A program made the translations under genes and the position numbers. A DNA stretch of 64,000 bases from Ephemerocybe angulata (taxonomy: Eukaryota; Basidiomycota; Agaricomycetes; Agaricales; Psathyrellaceae): positions 186,001 through 250,000 of the forward strand of contig JAACJK010000171.1 in assembly GCA_013368325.1 (NCBI GenBank), written 5' to 3'. Below, piece by piece: positions 23,988-35,682 of this stretch; position 1 is the stretch's first letter, and the number at the start of each line of letters is the position of its first letter. The notes below the pieces were generated by a model, which searched no databases, was not told where the DNA came from, and saw nothing but the letters and a program-made list of their open reading frames with translations.

Positions 23988-25592
23988 TTACTCTAGAAGA
24001 TCAACAACGCTCTCACCAGAGCTACGCGCAACAACAATCTTCAATCCGTTTCGCTTTAGGGTTCTCATCTCCTCCAGCGCCCACTGCGAGATAGCCAACT
24101 CCTTCGAGTAGCTGAGATCCGATGATTCTTGTTGGACAGAAACCAGTCGGACGTCACGTATCCGACAGCAGTGTTGATGTGCAGGGCGATCCTGAGTACC
24201 CCCCGGGCCTGTGCAGGTCCGATGGCGCAAGAAAGCGAGCAGGGCCCAATCCTCCATTCGCATCTCGAGTATAGTGCACCAGAACCTCTCCAGGTGTGGC
24301 AATGTCCCATCTACCACGAGCGAGAGTAGTAGTTCGTCAATGGATGACTTGACCCATGACAGACCACCACTGTACATATCTTTGGATCCGACGTCGATGT
24401 CACGAATCCAATTATCACCAGCATTGTCCTTCCAGTCATTGATTATTTCCAATGAGATGAGGCGGTTGAGCTGAGGAAGTAGTCGGATAAGAGGCTTGAC
24501 TAGGTGAGGGAGTGTGTTTTGTAAAGTCAGGGACTGAAGGGTGTCGGCGAAAGCGGGTACAGAGCTGAAGACAAAGTCATAGTCTCGGGGGTTATATGCT
24601 CGTTTGATGGAGTCGTAGCTGTTGAGCCTTCCCAACTTGAGGTGTTTCAGGGAAAGAGGGATGAAATACAGGAGGGACTTCATCACCGCAGGCACCATTC
24701 GATTGAGAGATAGTGTCTGCAGTGCGGGCCCACTCCTTGGGTTGAAAGAGTCGCGGGTCCATTCGGGCCCACAGTAACAGTCGTGGTCGAAGTCCCGAAA
24801 CAGCTCAAACGAGGCCGCCTTGAGATTGGGCATGCAGACCAGGGCCTTGATGCAGTCCCCAGGAATGACATGAGACATGGCGATATCGGTCACCGTTTCC
24901 CAACGCTCCGGGACCTGGAAGGCCGCGGTCGGCTCAAACATCCCAGTAACGGCGAGACTTGAGAGCTTCTTGCATCTTGAGAAGTCGAGGGCCTTCGAAG
25001 AAACCGGTATACGTTCGAAATACCAATCGCTTTCAACTTTGTCAACATCCAGAACGTCGGACACGATGACTTTGAGGGTCTCCAATTCGGTAAAGGCATT
25101 CGGTTCGAGATATTTATACCAGGCCTCTGATATGGCTAGGTCGAGTGCTTGGATCCTTCCTCCGTTTTCCATGATAATCTGGGGAATTCGCCTTGCGGGT
25201 GGACATTCGGCGAAATCGAAGCCTTCATCCCAATATTCCATCCCTATAACCATCCGAAGCGGCCTCGTCCCACTCCTGCTTATCCAAGTCTTGAGTGCGT
25301 CAAGCTGTGAGCGCAGTAGCCCCCAATTGTTCGACACTGGTGAAGACTTGAACCAAATGTAGATAGAAGACCACAAGGACGTGTTGGACAGGCAGACGCG
25401 ACGCCAGTCCGAAGAGACGACGCTCAGGCAGAAAGGGGTCGTTATGGTTGGAAGCTCGCCAGTTAGAGCCATTTCGTCGGTGACCTCTGCGAGGCTGGGA
25501 GGTAAAGAGGATGATAGACAGAGTTGGAATATGTGAAGCCAGAGTTCGTCAGGGAGGACGCTCGGCGAGTTCGATTCGGAAGAGCTCGCCAT
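23988..25592 (-). CDS. F-box protein, single exon, 534 aa
   Basis: ATG at 25592 (MASSSESNSPSVLPDELWLH) is used; the frame stays open a few codons further upstream without an ATG. The F-box is followed by SSDWRRVCLSNTSLW and LKTWISRSGTRPLRMVI, then FTELETLKVIVS and a long LRR-like region ending EEMRTLKRNGLKIVVARSSG. This is the intact paralogue of the frameshifted gene at 15752-17262. The stop is TAA at 23988-23990. It is divergent from the F-box gene at 26028. Confidence 0.85.
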   Translation of the reverse strand: MASSSESNSPSVLPDELWLHIFQLCLSSSLPPSLAEVTDEMALTGELPTITTPFCLSVVSSDWRRVCLSNTSLWSSIYIWFKSSPVSNNWGLLRSQLDALKTWISRSGTRPLRMVIGMEYWDEGFDFAECPPARRIPQIIMENGGRIQALDLAISEAWYKYLEPNAFTELETLKVIVSDVLDVDKVESDWYFERIPVSSKALDFSRCKKLSSLAVTGMFEPTAAFQVPERWETVTDIAMSHVIPGDCIKALVCMPNLKAASFELFRDFDHDCYCGPEWTRDSFNPRSGPALQTLSLNRMVPAVMKSLLYFIPLSLKHLKLGRLNSYDSIKRAYNPRDYDFVFSSVPAFADTLQSLTLQNTLPHLVKPLIRLLPQLNRLISLEIINDWKDNAGDNWIRDIDVGSKDMYSGGLSWVKSSIDELLLSLVVDGTLPHLERFWCTILEMRMEDWALLAFLRHRTCTGPGGTQDRPAHQHCCRIRDVRLVSVQQESSDLSYSKELAISQWALEEMRTLKRNGLKIVVARSSGESVVDLLE

Positions 25593-26027
25593 TTTTCTTC
25601 GACAGTTTGGAGAGAGCAAGCCTTAGACCGATAACTTTTGGGAAGAGACGCCGCGCGTTCAACTTCATCAATGTGGGACGATTGGCGGGAAGCCTCAAGC
25701 CTGGGAACTCTTGCGGTAGTTGCCGAAGTGACCGGCATTGGCGCTCGCGCTCAAGCGCTTGCTTCCAACCGACGTGAAGGGCCTCCCATCCCATCTCAAA
25801 CCCCATCCAGAACTGTCAGATATGAACGTAAAGCCATGGAGGACAATGTGCCTGAGTGCTGTTTCGGACTTGTAAGTATTTTGAGTCATGGTTTCAATCC
25901 CGGCACCGCTGAGACTGTTCCACACTCAAACCGGTACCGAAATCCCCCTTTCCCTCTAGGGTATAACAGGCTCCAACTGAACATACGGCTTAACTATCAA
26001 ACGCCTTTCCCTCATATTTTCCTCATC
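25593..26027. promoter_or_regulatory. Bidirectional promoter of a head-to-head F-box pair
   Basis: A spacer of 435 bp separates the two divergent ATGs. The plus-strand frame stays open across it from 25638, but the paralogue at 19720 and the F-box position support the ATG at 26028. No TATA box is convincing. Confidence 0.5.
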
Positions 26028-27367
26028 ATGCTCGACTTTCCACCGGAAATCCTCGCGGAGGCATTCAAAATTGGTGTCATGACATGGGGCATATCATTCA
26101 TGCCCCCGGTGTGCCTTGTCTCTCGCGGATGGTACGACGTGGTCACCAACACACCGCATCTCTGGGGAATTATCGAGGTCACCAGCAAATCGAGCCCCCG
26201 TCTTCTTCTCAACCAGATCTCTAGAGCCAAGGCGACGCCGCTTACCGTGTACATCTCGAGAGGAGTGGACAATATCCGACCCTTCCACCCGGTCTTGAAT
26301 AGACTTTTTGAGCTATCATCCAACTGGGTCAGCGCAACCCTACCTCCCGAAGTTCTAGCCCGCTGTCGGTGGAACGACTTGCGATACACACTCCAGGAGC
26401 TCGTCATCAACGATAGGATTCAGTGCACTAACCCATTCGCGTCATGGGCTCAAGAAGGCGCAGAGTTTAAAGCTCTCCGGCTGTTCTCTACCGCATCCAT
26501 GGATATGTCAGACTTGTTCCTCTCCTCTACGATCCACCATGTCAAAATCATCCAGGGCCGCATCACCGCGGTTGCACCAGCCGCGACCCTCACCCACTTA
26601 CGCAAAGTACCAAACGTCAGAACGCTGAAGATTCGAGAGCTCAAGCAGACTTCCACGATTCCTGACCAAAGGCTGGTTATCACCATGAACCAGCTAACCA
26701 CCCTCGAACTTGTCAGAGTCGACCTCCCATCGCTGCTCCTCTCTTCCATCATCTGTCCTGCCCTGGAGTCGCTCACAATCGGCCCCTGCCCCAAGAGATA
26801 CTTGCCCGAGGACACCCTCTCATCCTTCCTTTCCCAATGGTGCGATCCCAAGCACATCCCAATCCGGCTCCACACCCTTAAACTCGAGCAATGCGTGCGT
26901 CCCTCGGACGTTACATATCTCATACGATTCCTTGCTCGCCTGCCCAACCTTGTTCGACTCTCGCTCATTGACGACGATATAGAGGCGAGCGAGGTCTCGA
27001 CAGACGAGGACAATTTCCTGAGGGCCCTTTCATCTCCACAAGGGGCCCGATCGGCTGGAGGCGGATGGCTATGTCCTAGTCTCATGACTCTTCACATCGA
27101 GGCAGATACGGCACCCAATGATGTCCTGGATCTCGCCAGACAACGGGGTTGTGGATCAAACTCGGGTGGCTTGAGGTCTCTACGCACCGTCTCTGGCTTC
27201 CTGTGCAGAGAAGGCACGGCAGAGGAACGCAGAGAAACCGAAAGCCTCGTCCATGCCGTCGAATGTGTTTGTCTGGCCTGTGTCATGGAATCGTTGGCTG
27301 GTAAGCTAGTTCTGAAATTACGCTTCAATGTATGAAATGTTGATCTAACTCTGTTCCAGCGTCGTGA
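26028..27367 (+). CDS. F-box protein, MLDFPPEIL type
   Basis: Close paralogue of the gene at 19720. It begins MLDFPPEILAEAFKIGVMTW, with CLVSRGWYDVVTNTPHLWGI, the shared RAKATPLTVYISRG, and the same C-terminal blocks (FLARLPNLVRLSL, SLRTVSGFLC, MESLA). Two exons, 26028-27300 and 27360-27367, give a tail of Ala-Ser-stop; the donor GTAAGC follows MESLA directly. Reading through the donor would end at 27335 with an unconserved LVLKLRFNV tail. The paralogue has its donor at nearly the same codon, so I prefer the spliced form. The two genes keep the same fold and gene structure but have diverged throughout. Confidence 0.84.
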
Positions 27368-28371
27368 AGTCACCTACCTACCTACCAACATCAGTCGCAT
27401 TTCAGCTTGCTTAAACCTTATTCTACTTTACATGGTTTACGAGTGAGGAGTGAAGACTCACGGCGACTGCCCTGCGTTCACATCCGCGTCGGAACGTCTA
27501 CTTATTCTGCCTGACATCCTTCTCCCTTCGTGCCGATACCCATGGAGGGGACTTGAAGCTTCGCGAGGCGCGTCTTATCCGCCCCTTCTCCACTTCCGAC
27601 ATACCCATGCCTAGCATGCCTTGTGTGGACACGTTCGAATGGATCTTAGTAAGTAGGTAGGCTGCTATCTCTCACACTGTTGTCCGCTTGTTCTATCCCC
27701 CGTAAGTTCTTCGAGGATTGCAGTTGATTGTTGGGGATGAACCGAGTAGAAGTTGGAGGATGAGATAAGGATAAGCCTGCTCCTACTATGATGTGTTCCG
27801 TTCATCTTGTTGTGGGTTGTGGGGAGTAGCGTCAAGTTGGAAAAGGCTTACTTTCTGAGCTATAGAGGGCTCTACTCCTTACAGCTCGACCAATATAGAC
27901 ATAGTTTAGGTATATTCGGCAATGAGAGGGCACCCGACACTTCCTTATACGCTCTCGTCGATCTTTCGAAGAATTCGGCCGCTTTCAATTGAGAGATGAC
28001 AAAAGATCAAGCTTCTGAACGAATTCATACGGTGTGCATCCGATCCGTACTTACATGTTACATACCCTCTTTCTGGAAAATACTTCCTTTGGGAACACAC
28101 GCGGCCCAAGTTGGTCCAGTCCAGACTCTTCCAAGGCCAGGAACGTTCGAAGGGCGCCAGAAGCGCAAAGGATCAGTCAATTTCATCGTTGACATGATGT
28201 CAGAAGCAGCATGGGTATGTACTAGCAAAGAGAATGACCAGATCTGAAAGGACCGTTACAGTAAGAAAAAGAAGGAAATCCACGATAAGCCATTGACAGA
28301 GAAATCTAAGAGCTAGGGAGTACATAGAGGGGGAATTAGGTTGGATAGTCTGTGCAGGGAGAAACCGCGGC
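27368..28371. other. Intergenic, no gene seen
   Basis: Only short frames without motifs. It contains the 3' flanks of the F-box (+) and priA-like (-) genes. Confidence 0.45.
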
Positions 28372-29161
28372 TTAAGCGCCGTACTCGACCGCGAGGACGT
28401 CTTTGGCGACGGAGAACAAGGATTTGTTCTTTGTACGCTCGATGGGCTGGCAGGACGAGTTTGACTCGTCAACCTCGTAGCCGTGCATACACTTCTTGAC
28501 CATGCAGGATCCCCGGACACACGAGACGTCAGAGACGCCCTCGATAGCTGTGCAGTCCTGGCCGTCCTGCTCGTCAAAGGCACCAGTGGTGGAGAGAAGG
28601 CAGCCTCCGCCTGTACGTCGAGGGTCTCACAGTTAGAAATGTTATTTTTCCCTGGAAGAAATATAAAGTCTTACAGCTCTCAAGATCCTTCTGGGTGTCA
28701 ATACACTCCCAAGACCCAGTTGCACGACCGACGATACCACACGCCGAGTGCCCGACTGGGCATTGCGCGTTCGTCGCAGGGAGGTCACGCTTGTGGTGGC
28801 CCTTGCTGGGGCATGCCTTGAAAATACCACACTTCCCGTTACACTCTGTGAAGGGCCAAGTGCAGACACACTTCGTGGGGAAAAGGAGAGGATGGGGAAG
28901 GTATCTGAGCGGCGATGTTAATGTCAAGTGTCAGTGGAATAGAAGCGCGACGGCGATAAGCAACACGACTCACCCGTTCGTGCAGTCGAAGCCACATGGC
29001 TTGATAATGCTACAGTGAGGCTCGGAGTGGGTAGGGAACTTGCACGACTTGGGGCAGGTGAAGTGCAGGTCGCCTGTCCTGTCGACGAGCTCAGGCTTGC
29101 CCGCGACGGCGGAGGCAAGGGCGAACAAAGAGAGGAGAGCTCCAGCAAAAGTGGTCTTCAT
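28372..29161 (-). CDS. PriA-like secreted cysteine-rich protein, 218 aa
   Basis: Three minus-strand exons, 29161-28974, 28904-28675 and 28610-28372, keep frame. Residues 1-21 are a signal peptide (MKTTFAGALLSLFALASAVA). The rest is dense in cysteines. The C-terminal pattern, CPVGHSACGIVG with WECIDTQKDLESCGGC, QDCTAIEGVSDVSC and MHGYEVDESNSSC, matches the priA-type module first described from a Lentinula edodes gene linked to fruiting. The domain is extracellular; its biochemical role is not established. The exon 2/3 junction rebuilds the Cys of SCGGC, which supports the chosen acceptor over a nearer AG. Confidence 0.85.
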
Positions 29162-29245
29162 CTTGGGGTGGGAAGAGTGAGCTGAAAACAGGGGGGAGAA
29201 ACAGGTGATGTTTCTTGAAATCCATCGAAAGGCGAGCGCCCCATC

Positions 29246-29255
29246 TTATTTATAC
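29246..29255 (-). promoter_or_regulatory. TATA box of the priA-like gene
   Basis: On the minus strand the sequence reads TATAAATAAG, about 85-95 bp upstream of the ATG at 29161, in GC-richer surroundings. Confidence 0.5.
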
Positions 29256-30999
29256 TGGCGGGTGGGCGGTTGGTTGACAAAGGGACAAAAATCCGGTGCG
29301 TGACCGCACTGGCGCCCACTATCATGCCGTATCCTACACATGCGCCTAATTATTGCCGCACTGAGAGCTGAACAGCGCTGCGAACAGTTACGGCGAATGA
29401 TTTCCTATTTGGCCCAGAAGTGTGCGCCTAGATAGGATCGAGTCATCTTGAGATGCGCAAGAGGATCAGTCGCTGGAGAGGAAAGTCCGTCGTCGAAGAT
29501 GTCAAAGGAACCGCCGAGAGACTGGCGTGTAGCCAGACCAGGGGTCAGGTTCAGAAGTCTATTCGCGGGGAAGGGTGCACTGCAGCATCTGAGCATTGAG
29601 ATGTAGCACAGCGTTCCTTAGCGCGTCCGATGAGGTGTTTCTCCATAAAAAAGAGGTGGCGCACCGAGATGAGGCGTTAGCGATCATATTATTGGGCCAT
29701 CCGCCTTTTAGTGCGTAGTAGGGAAGCTCATTGTTATGACGTCGTATTGGCCTCCCAATACACGAGGCGTTTCCTGCCTCAGAGGTCCTGAGCTTCGTTG
29801 GACGAATCCAACCGGACAGGGTCAAGAATTTAGGTACGGAGAGGAGGTGCCGTAGGCGCGCCGCGCGGGCGCTCCGAGTCGTGCGCCGCGCGAGCCCAGC
29901 AAAATCTACAACAAAATCACCATCCCCAAGGCGTTAGCAGTGTTTTCAAAAGCGCTCCCGCCCCAATTCATTTTATACGCACCCAGTGCCACCCAATCCA
30001 CCTCTAGAGCAAGCTGCACTGCGATCTTACTCATCGTGGCCGTACCAGGTCTCCCCGAGCCCACGAAATATTCGGAGGCACAAGATCGTCTGAACATCCG
30101 AGTCCCAGAAGCTTTTCCAGAAAAACTTACGTCCAAATCACCCCTTTAATGCCCTCCCTATACGGCGCACCTCGGCCTCGCCATTTCCTGCCACCCTGCG
30201 ACGTCGAATAGTCATCTATAGTCATCTTACCTATGGTAACTTGATACAGACACAAGGGCATCCGCCCGGCCGCCAGGTCCCTCGAAGACAAACAGTGATA
30301 CGGCACGTGTGCCTGATATCAGTCAGTACCCAGGAGAACACGTCCCCTCGGGCTCCCGGAGGAAGAGCGATGCTTGTGTATCCGTCGAGATTAGGCGTAA
30401 ACGACATCGAGGTGACGGTCGAGGTCAAGGAGCTGATTGATGGCAACGCCGTCTGGCTGGGTTGGACCAATTACAGGTAACAAGGTCATCTGCAGAGTTC
30501 CAGCACAGTCAAGCATTAGTTCCCGTCAAAAGTGGTAGAATCGATCCTCCCATATCCCTCTACCCACCGACATTGCTGTAAATCTCCAACGGCACACTGA
30601 ATCGTAAGCGCCTACACCTCTCGCGTTACCCCTCGGCCCAGACCCCGAGCCGCCCCCACACACCGCCCACAATATCCACCCTAACCTCCCCAAGCTAAAC
30701 ACCTTCCTCCCAAGCTCTCTAAGTCCCACATAGCCGAACCTTCTTCCATAAAACGAAGCGCAATCGCCGTCTTGCAGGCGCCAGACGGGCGCCAATCAAC
30801 CATTCCGCCCTTCATACCTGCTGTCAGTCAAAGCAACGGGCCAGTCTCGCCTGACGATGGAGCACGAATGATCAGCGCTCGGCGCGCCTCAAGCGCCGCG
30901 TAGACCCAAAATTGACCACGTTCAGCTCTCTCAGAGTGTGAGGTAACCTGTAAGCTCCATTCGTTACCAAGGAGTTGGGGGCTTAGGGTATCCAAATGT
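29256..30999. other. Intergenic with unassigned open frames
   Basis: Candidate coding stretches are a minus-strand frame at 29405-29596 (TRQSLGGSFDIFDDGL) and a plus-strand frame at 30241-30478 ending NAVWLGWTNYR before a GTAACA donor. I could not join either into a gene or recognise a family. A GC-rich imperfect palindrome (GCGCCGCGCGG and its partner) lies at about 29857-29895. Confidence 0.3.
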
Positions 31000-31213
31000 C
31001 ACACTCTTAAGGATCGGTTTTATACTTCGCCCACCTTCCGAACTCCCTTCCTTCATCTACGACCCCATCCCATCCTCGACCCCATCTCCAACAATGAACC
31101 ACACAAAACGCAAGGGTATATAAATTATAACGGGATATTCGACGGACGGCTCTACACACACCGCCATGTGGCACAACCACTGTGTTCAACAATTCACAAA
31201 TTTCTCGAGCTCG

Positions 31214-31251
<38 letters not shown>

Positions 31252-32199
31252 AAACAGATAGACGATATCGGATAGAGAGGAGAGGTCGAAAGAACAAACG
31301 AAAGAAAAAAAGAAAGAAAGACCAAACTTGAAAGCAGCAAGGAACTGTAGTACGTATTGAATGGATGGAGTCTTGATTAAAAGCCTGAGCGACGAAGGTG
31401 TTTGAGAGGTCGAATCGAGGGTCGGATGGGCTAATTGGTAGGTCAGACAAACCGGGGGGCAAGCATCAGACACAAAGTCGGTCGAAGAGCGAAGCGAAGC
31501 AAAACGAGGAGGGATGAAAAGGAGGTCTCGCACGAGGAGGAAGGAGGAGGAGCAGGAAGGAGTCAGAGGACGGCAACGCAAACGCAAACGCAACGCAACC
31601 CAAAGCCAAAAGAAGACGAACGAACGAACGAACGAACGAACGAACAAAAACGAAAGCAAAGACTAAAGCCCAAACAACTGAAGCCAATCGCTCACGAAAG
31701 AAACAAGAGAGCCAAAAAGCCAGACCGAAACTGCGCGCAGTAAACAGGCAGAAACCCACTAACCTGCTCACCAACAGACCAACAGACCCCCAGTCCCCAA
31801 CAACAAGAAGAAAAAGGTTCATACGCCATATAAATTGAGGCGAGAAAAAGAGGTAGAGTAGGTAGAGGTAGGTAGGTAGTGGTCGTACGTATACACAGAG
31901 CAGCGAGAAAAGAACCGAGAAGGGTAGGAAAAAAAGTCGTCGCCAAAAAGGGGAGTAAGCGAGGAAGTCGTTCGACTTGAAGGTACTACAATCGTCAAAA
32001 AGAAAGGCCAGACTCGAGCCAAAGGACAGAAAAGAGAAAGTAAAAACACAGAGGAGGAGTGGGGTGATAGAGATACTAGTAATAAAACGACTATAACAAA
32101 GCCGCCCTCAAAGAAAGAAAGAAAGAGAACCGACACAAATACAACGTCAAAAAAAGGCGCAACCGAGCCCGACCATCGACCACCGTCCGGGTAGCGTTC
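31000..32199. repeat. Purine-rich tract with microsatellites
   Basis: The plus strand is strongly A+G rich for more than 1 kb. It carries a (GA)n run at about 31216-31246, a (CGAA)7 run at 31617-31645 and GTAGGTAG repeats near 31860-31880. On the minus strand this is a pyrimidine tract directly downstream of EPL1 and may form its 3' region. The several frames here are low-complexity Leu/Ser/Phe strings and are not genes. Confidence 0.6.
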
Positions 32200-35100
32200 T
32201 CAATACCCATTCTGCGTACTCCCCACAGGCTGCTGATGCTGAATCGGCGGACTCGCCATCCCCATCGTCGGCGTCATCGGATGCCTCGGCGGACTCGCCC
32301 CCTGCGAAATATTCGGCATCGGCGTCGCCAGCCCCCCCAAATGCGGCGACATTATCTGGTGCCCCCCCGCCGAGCCTGGCACCCTCATCCCCGGCCTAAT
32401 CCCATTCGCAGACGGCGACCGCACAGGCTGCATAAGGTTAAGGTGCTGCCCACTCGGCGGCGCCAAGCCCCCACCCCCCGTCCCATTCCCATTTACATTC
32501 GGATTCCCAATCGCCCCCGCCCCGTCAACCCCGTTCATGGCAGACGCAGGCCGCCCCATCGCAGCCCCCATACTCCACTGCAGCTGCCTCACAGCGCCCG
32601 CGGGGATCTTCATGTTCGCCCCCGCCGGGATCTGCATCCCAGTCGCGCCCCCACCCGGATGCAAATACGCCTGCGCGAACGTCCTATTCGACTGCGCCGC
32701 CGCCTGCATCGCCGCGATCTGCTGCGCCTGCGCACTCGGCGGCAAGCTATTGAACACCGCCGTCTTCAGATCCTGCATCTTCTGCATCGTGAGCTGCCCG
32801 TTCTGCTGCAGCTGCTGCTGGTAGTTGAGGAACGCGGCTTGCGTGGCGAGCGCGGTGCTCGTAGCGGGGTTGACCTGGTAGCCGTTCAGTCCGTTCATCA
32901 GGATCTGGTTCGACGACTTGGGGCGCGCTGGGGCTGGGTTCGGCGTAGGCGCATCTTGAGATGTCGGAGTTGCTACATCGGGGGTGGCGGCGGGAGTGGG
33001 TGTTCCGTTGGTCTGAACAGTTGGTTCCGCGGGCTTGACCATATCGACGTGTGGCATCGCGATAGCAGCGCGTCCGCCTCCATTGACGCCGTTGATAGGG
33101 GCGTGCTGAGCTGGAGGAAGCGCGACAGGCTGGGGAGGAGATTGCTGCGACCCATTGGACTGGAGACCAGGGGTAAGGCGCATGCCACCGTTCGAGGATA
33201 TCCGCATTTGCTGAGGAATGGCGGTTGGAGGTGGCATCTTCTTCATTTGGACGGAAACCGACACGGGGACGCCAGTAGGAGGCGCCGATGCTGCGGCAGC
33301 AGCCTGGGCGGCGAGGATGTGCGGAGGCGGGGGACGCATCTGCGGTGGCTGCCGAACCATCGGTGGCATGCCCAACCGGTACGGAATCACCGTCTGCTGG
33401 CGACCGTCCTGTGTTGGTAGGATCAATGCAGGGTCGACAGACAGGTTGTAATGATCCTGATCTTGAAGGAGGGTCATTGAATGGCGGAGGTATCTAGAGC
33501 AGATGAGCAAATGAAGCAAATATGAAGGGCCTATAGAAACTTACTTCGGGTCGTATTCATCGACCAACACCCGGTTATCCTCCTCAGCCGTCGGAGGTGG
33601 TGGTGCATCGTCTGCATCGAATCGCCACCGCTCCTCAAGCCTCTTCCGACGATCTACCTCCTCTTGATCCTCATCGTCCTGTCTATCGCCAGCCAACTTG
33701 GCCAATAAAGCCGACCTAGGCTTGTTGACGATCGTTGGTTGGGTGCCGAACTCGCGACGGTCCAGAAGGAGCCGACCGTTGCGGCCGCGTCGCATGCGAA
33801 TCGCGCGGGACGGCCTGTTGCGGTCTTCGTCGCTTTCGGATGATGTCTTGTCGGAGGAGGTTTCGCCAGGATATGAAGGTGTCGAAGGTGGTGGAATGAA
33901 CTTGAAGAGACGAGAGGCGTAAGGGGTGTAGGGAGTTTGTTGAGGGTTCTGTAGAAAGACCGTCAGAAACGTGATGACACTGGAAATGAGAGAAAGAGAC
34001 ACTCACGTCGATGACATCGTCCCATATCTTGTCCTCGTCCTTCCGCCGAGCGAGGTACGCCTCGGTCTTCTCCCGCACTTGGGCGATGCGTTCGCGAGGC
34101 TTGATGACAGGTTCAGGTCGGAGGGGCTGAAGGTTGGCGTTGTTGGCGGGAATCTTAACACCCAGGCGTGATGGTTCTGGCCGCTTGGCCGGTCGCTCCT
34201 TATCCACAAGCAGGTCCTCGTCCGTCTTGTCCGACAGCGAGGGGAACTTGCGCTTGAGGTCGGCCAACGCCATCCGGCGCTCCCATACCTGCTGGGCTTG
34301 CACGGCCTGCTCGCGCTTGGTTGTCTCTCGCTGCAGAACATGCCGCGCGAGTTCTAATGGGTACGCGAACTCCTGCTGCAGCCGCACGAGCTTGTCGGAG
34401 GAGGTGACTTGCGCTTGGCGGGTCTTGCGGACGGCCTTGATCTCGCGGCGGCGGAAACAGATGTAGGATTCGTTGAGGGTGTCGGATTCGTCAAAGTTGA
34501 GGGTCGGGATGATGCGGTGGCCGGCACGCTCGATGCGGCGCTCCTTCCAATACGAGTATACCGTTCGGGCGATGCGGAGAAGCTGCTGAGACTGGGGGAT
34601 CCATGTCGGCACGGTGTGGTTGGCGAACATGGCGGGGGTGAGGGGGTTGGAGAACACGTCCTGGTATTCCGTAAAGGCGGGGAACGGCATCCCTGTTTCG
34701 AGGCTCTGCCACACAGTCAGTACACAGTGCCACAGTAAGTAAAGCGACGCGACGCACATGGTGCAGGAACTCGGTCTTCTCATGGGTGACTTTCTCGAAA
34801 AGCCCCATGACGAGCTCGAACTCGTCCTCGGAGATGACTACTGGCTGGCTGACGTCGGGCTCCTTGCCCTTGGCCTTGGCGCTGCGGGCGGAGGTGCGCG
34901 TCGTGGATGTCGAGATCGCGCCCTGGGCGCTGGTGCCCTCGCCGCGCGCCTCTTCGTTGTTCTTGTCGAGCCACTCCTTGTCGCGCTCGTCCATAAAGTA
35001 CGAGAAGCCGTTGGCGAGTCCATCGCGCACGGACTCCTCGACGCTGGTCGACGTGCAGACAAAGGTGGCAGGGTCCTTCCAGACACCGGCGGGGTACAGC

Positions 35101-35491
35101 TGCTCCCAGTTCTCGGCATGGCCACCCGCCTCTGGAGTCGGAATGTAGACGGTGGGCTTCTCCTCAGTCTTCTTGGTGAGCTGGACGCGGTGCGCGGCGG
35201 ACAGGACCTCCTGCAGATGGTGCTCCTGCAGACGGATTAGTCAGCATTCCGCGGGACGCACCGCCACTATCGATGGGTGACGTGGCGGCCAACGGGGGGC
35301 AGACTCACGTTGGCATCCTCGGCGTCGACACCTGCGACCAGGTTGGTGAGCCTGTGCTTCTCCTCGTCCTCGTCGGGGATGAGCAGGTCGTCGCCCTCGA
35401 CATTGCCGCGGATGATCTTGAGGCGGGTTTTGTTGGTGATGCGGTTTCGATTGCGAAGGGTCGAGGCGCCCGAGATGTGATTGCGGGGCAT
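32200..35491 (-). CDS. EPL1: Enhancer of polycomb-like protein, NuA4 subunit
   Basis: EPL1 anchors the Esa1-Yng2-Eaf6 histone acetyltransferase module of the NuA4 complex in the nucleus. Minus-strand exons 35491-35309, 35225-34758, 34705-34007, 33948-33545 and 33493-32200 are in frame and give 1015 residues. The N-terminus (MPRNHISGASTLRNRNRI) and the following EPcA region include EKPTVYIPTPE and WEQLYPAGVW. After it come ESYICFRRREIKAVRKTRQA, a basic helical region, DEYDPKYLRHSMTLL, and a long Pro/Gln/Ala/Gly-rich low-complexity tail. That tail is longer and richer than in yeast, as is common in basidiomycetes. The large plus-strand frame at 32236-33420 is only its shadow. Confidence 0.95.
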
Positions 35492-35680
35492 GTCATGGAG
35501 AGGTCAGAGGCGACGAGAAGGGCGAGTTCGTCTTAAGTGCGCGTCCGGGGGTGGCTATTTCGTCGTCGTCGTTGCAATCCCAGGTCAATGCGTTCGGATT
35601 TTGGCCGAAATGCGTTCGGCCCGGCGAAAAACAACACGGCCTTGATCCCGTGCTGTTTGGTACGTAAACAACGCGTGCTT
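35492..35680. other. EPL1 upstream region with short repeats
   Basis: AATGCGTTCGG occurs twice, at 35588 and 35609. A near-perfect inverted pair (AACAACACGG / CCGTGCTGTT, 35631-35659) could form a hairpin. It leads into the tRNA-like sequence at 35683. Confidence 0.4.
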
Positions 35681-35682
35681 CC

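Noticed and set aside
32236..33420. 394-codon plus-strand frame rich in Arg and Pro
   Set aside because: Antisense of the low-complexity tail of EPL1; composition reflects the Pro/Gln/Ala codons on the other strand.
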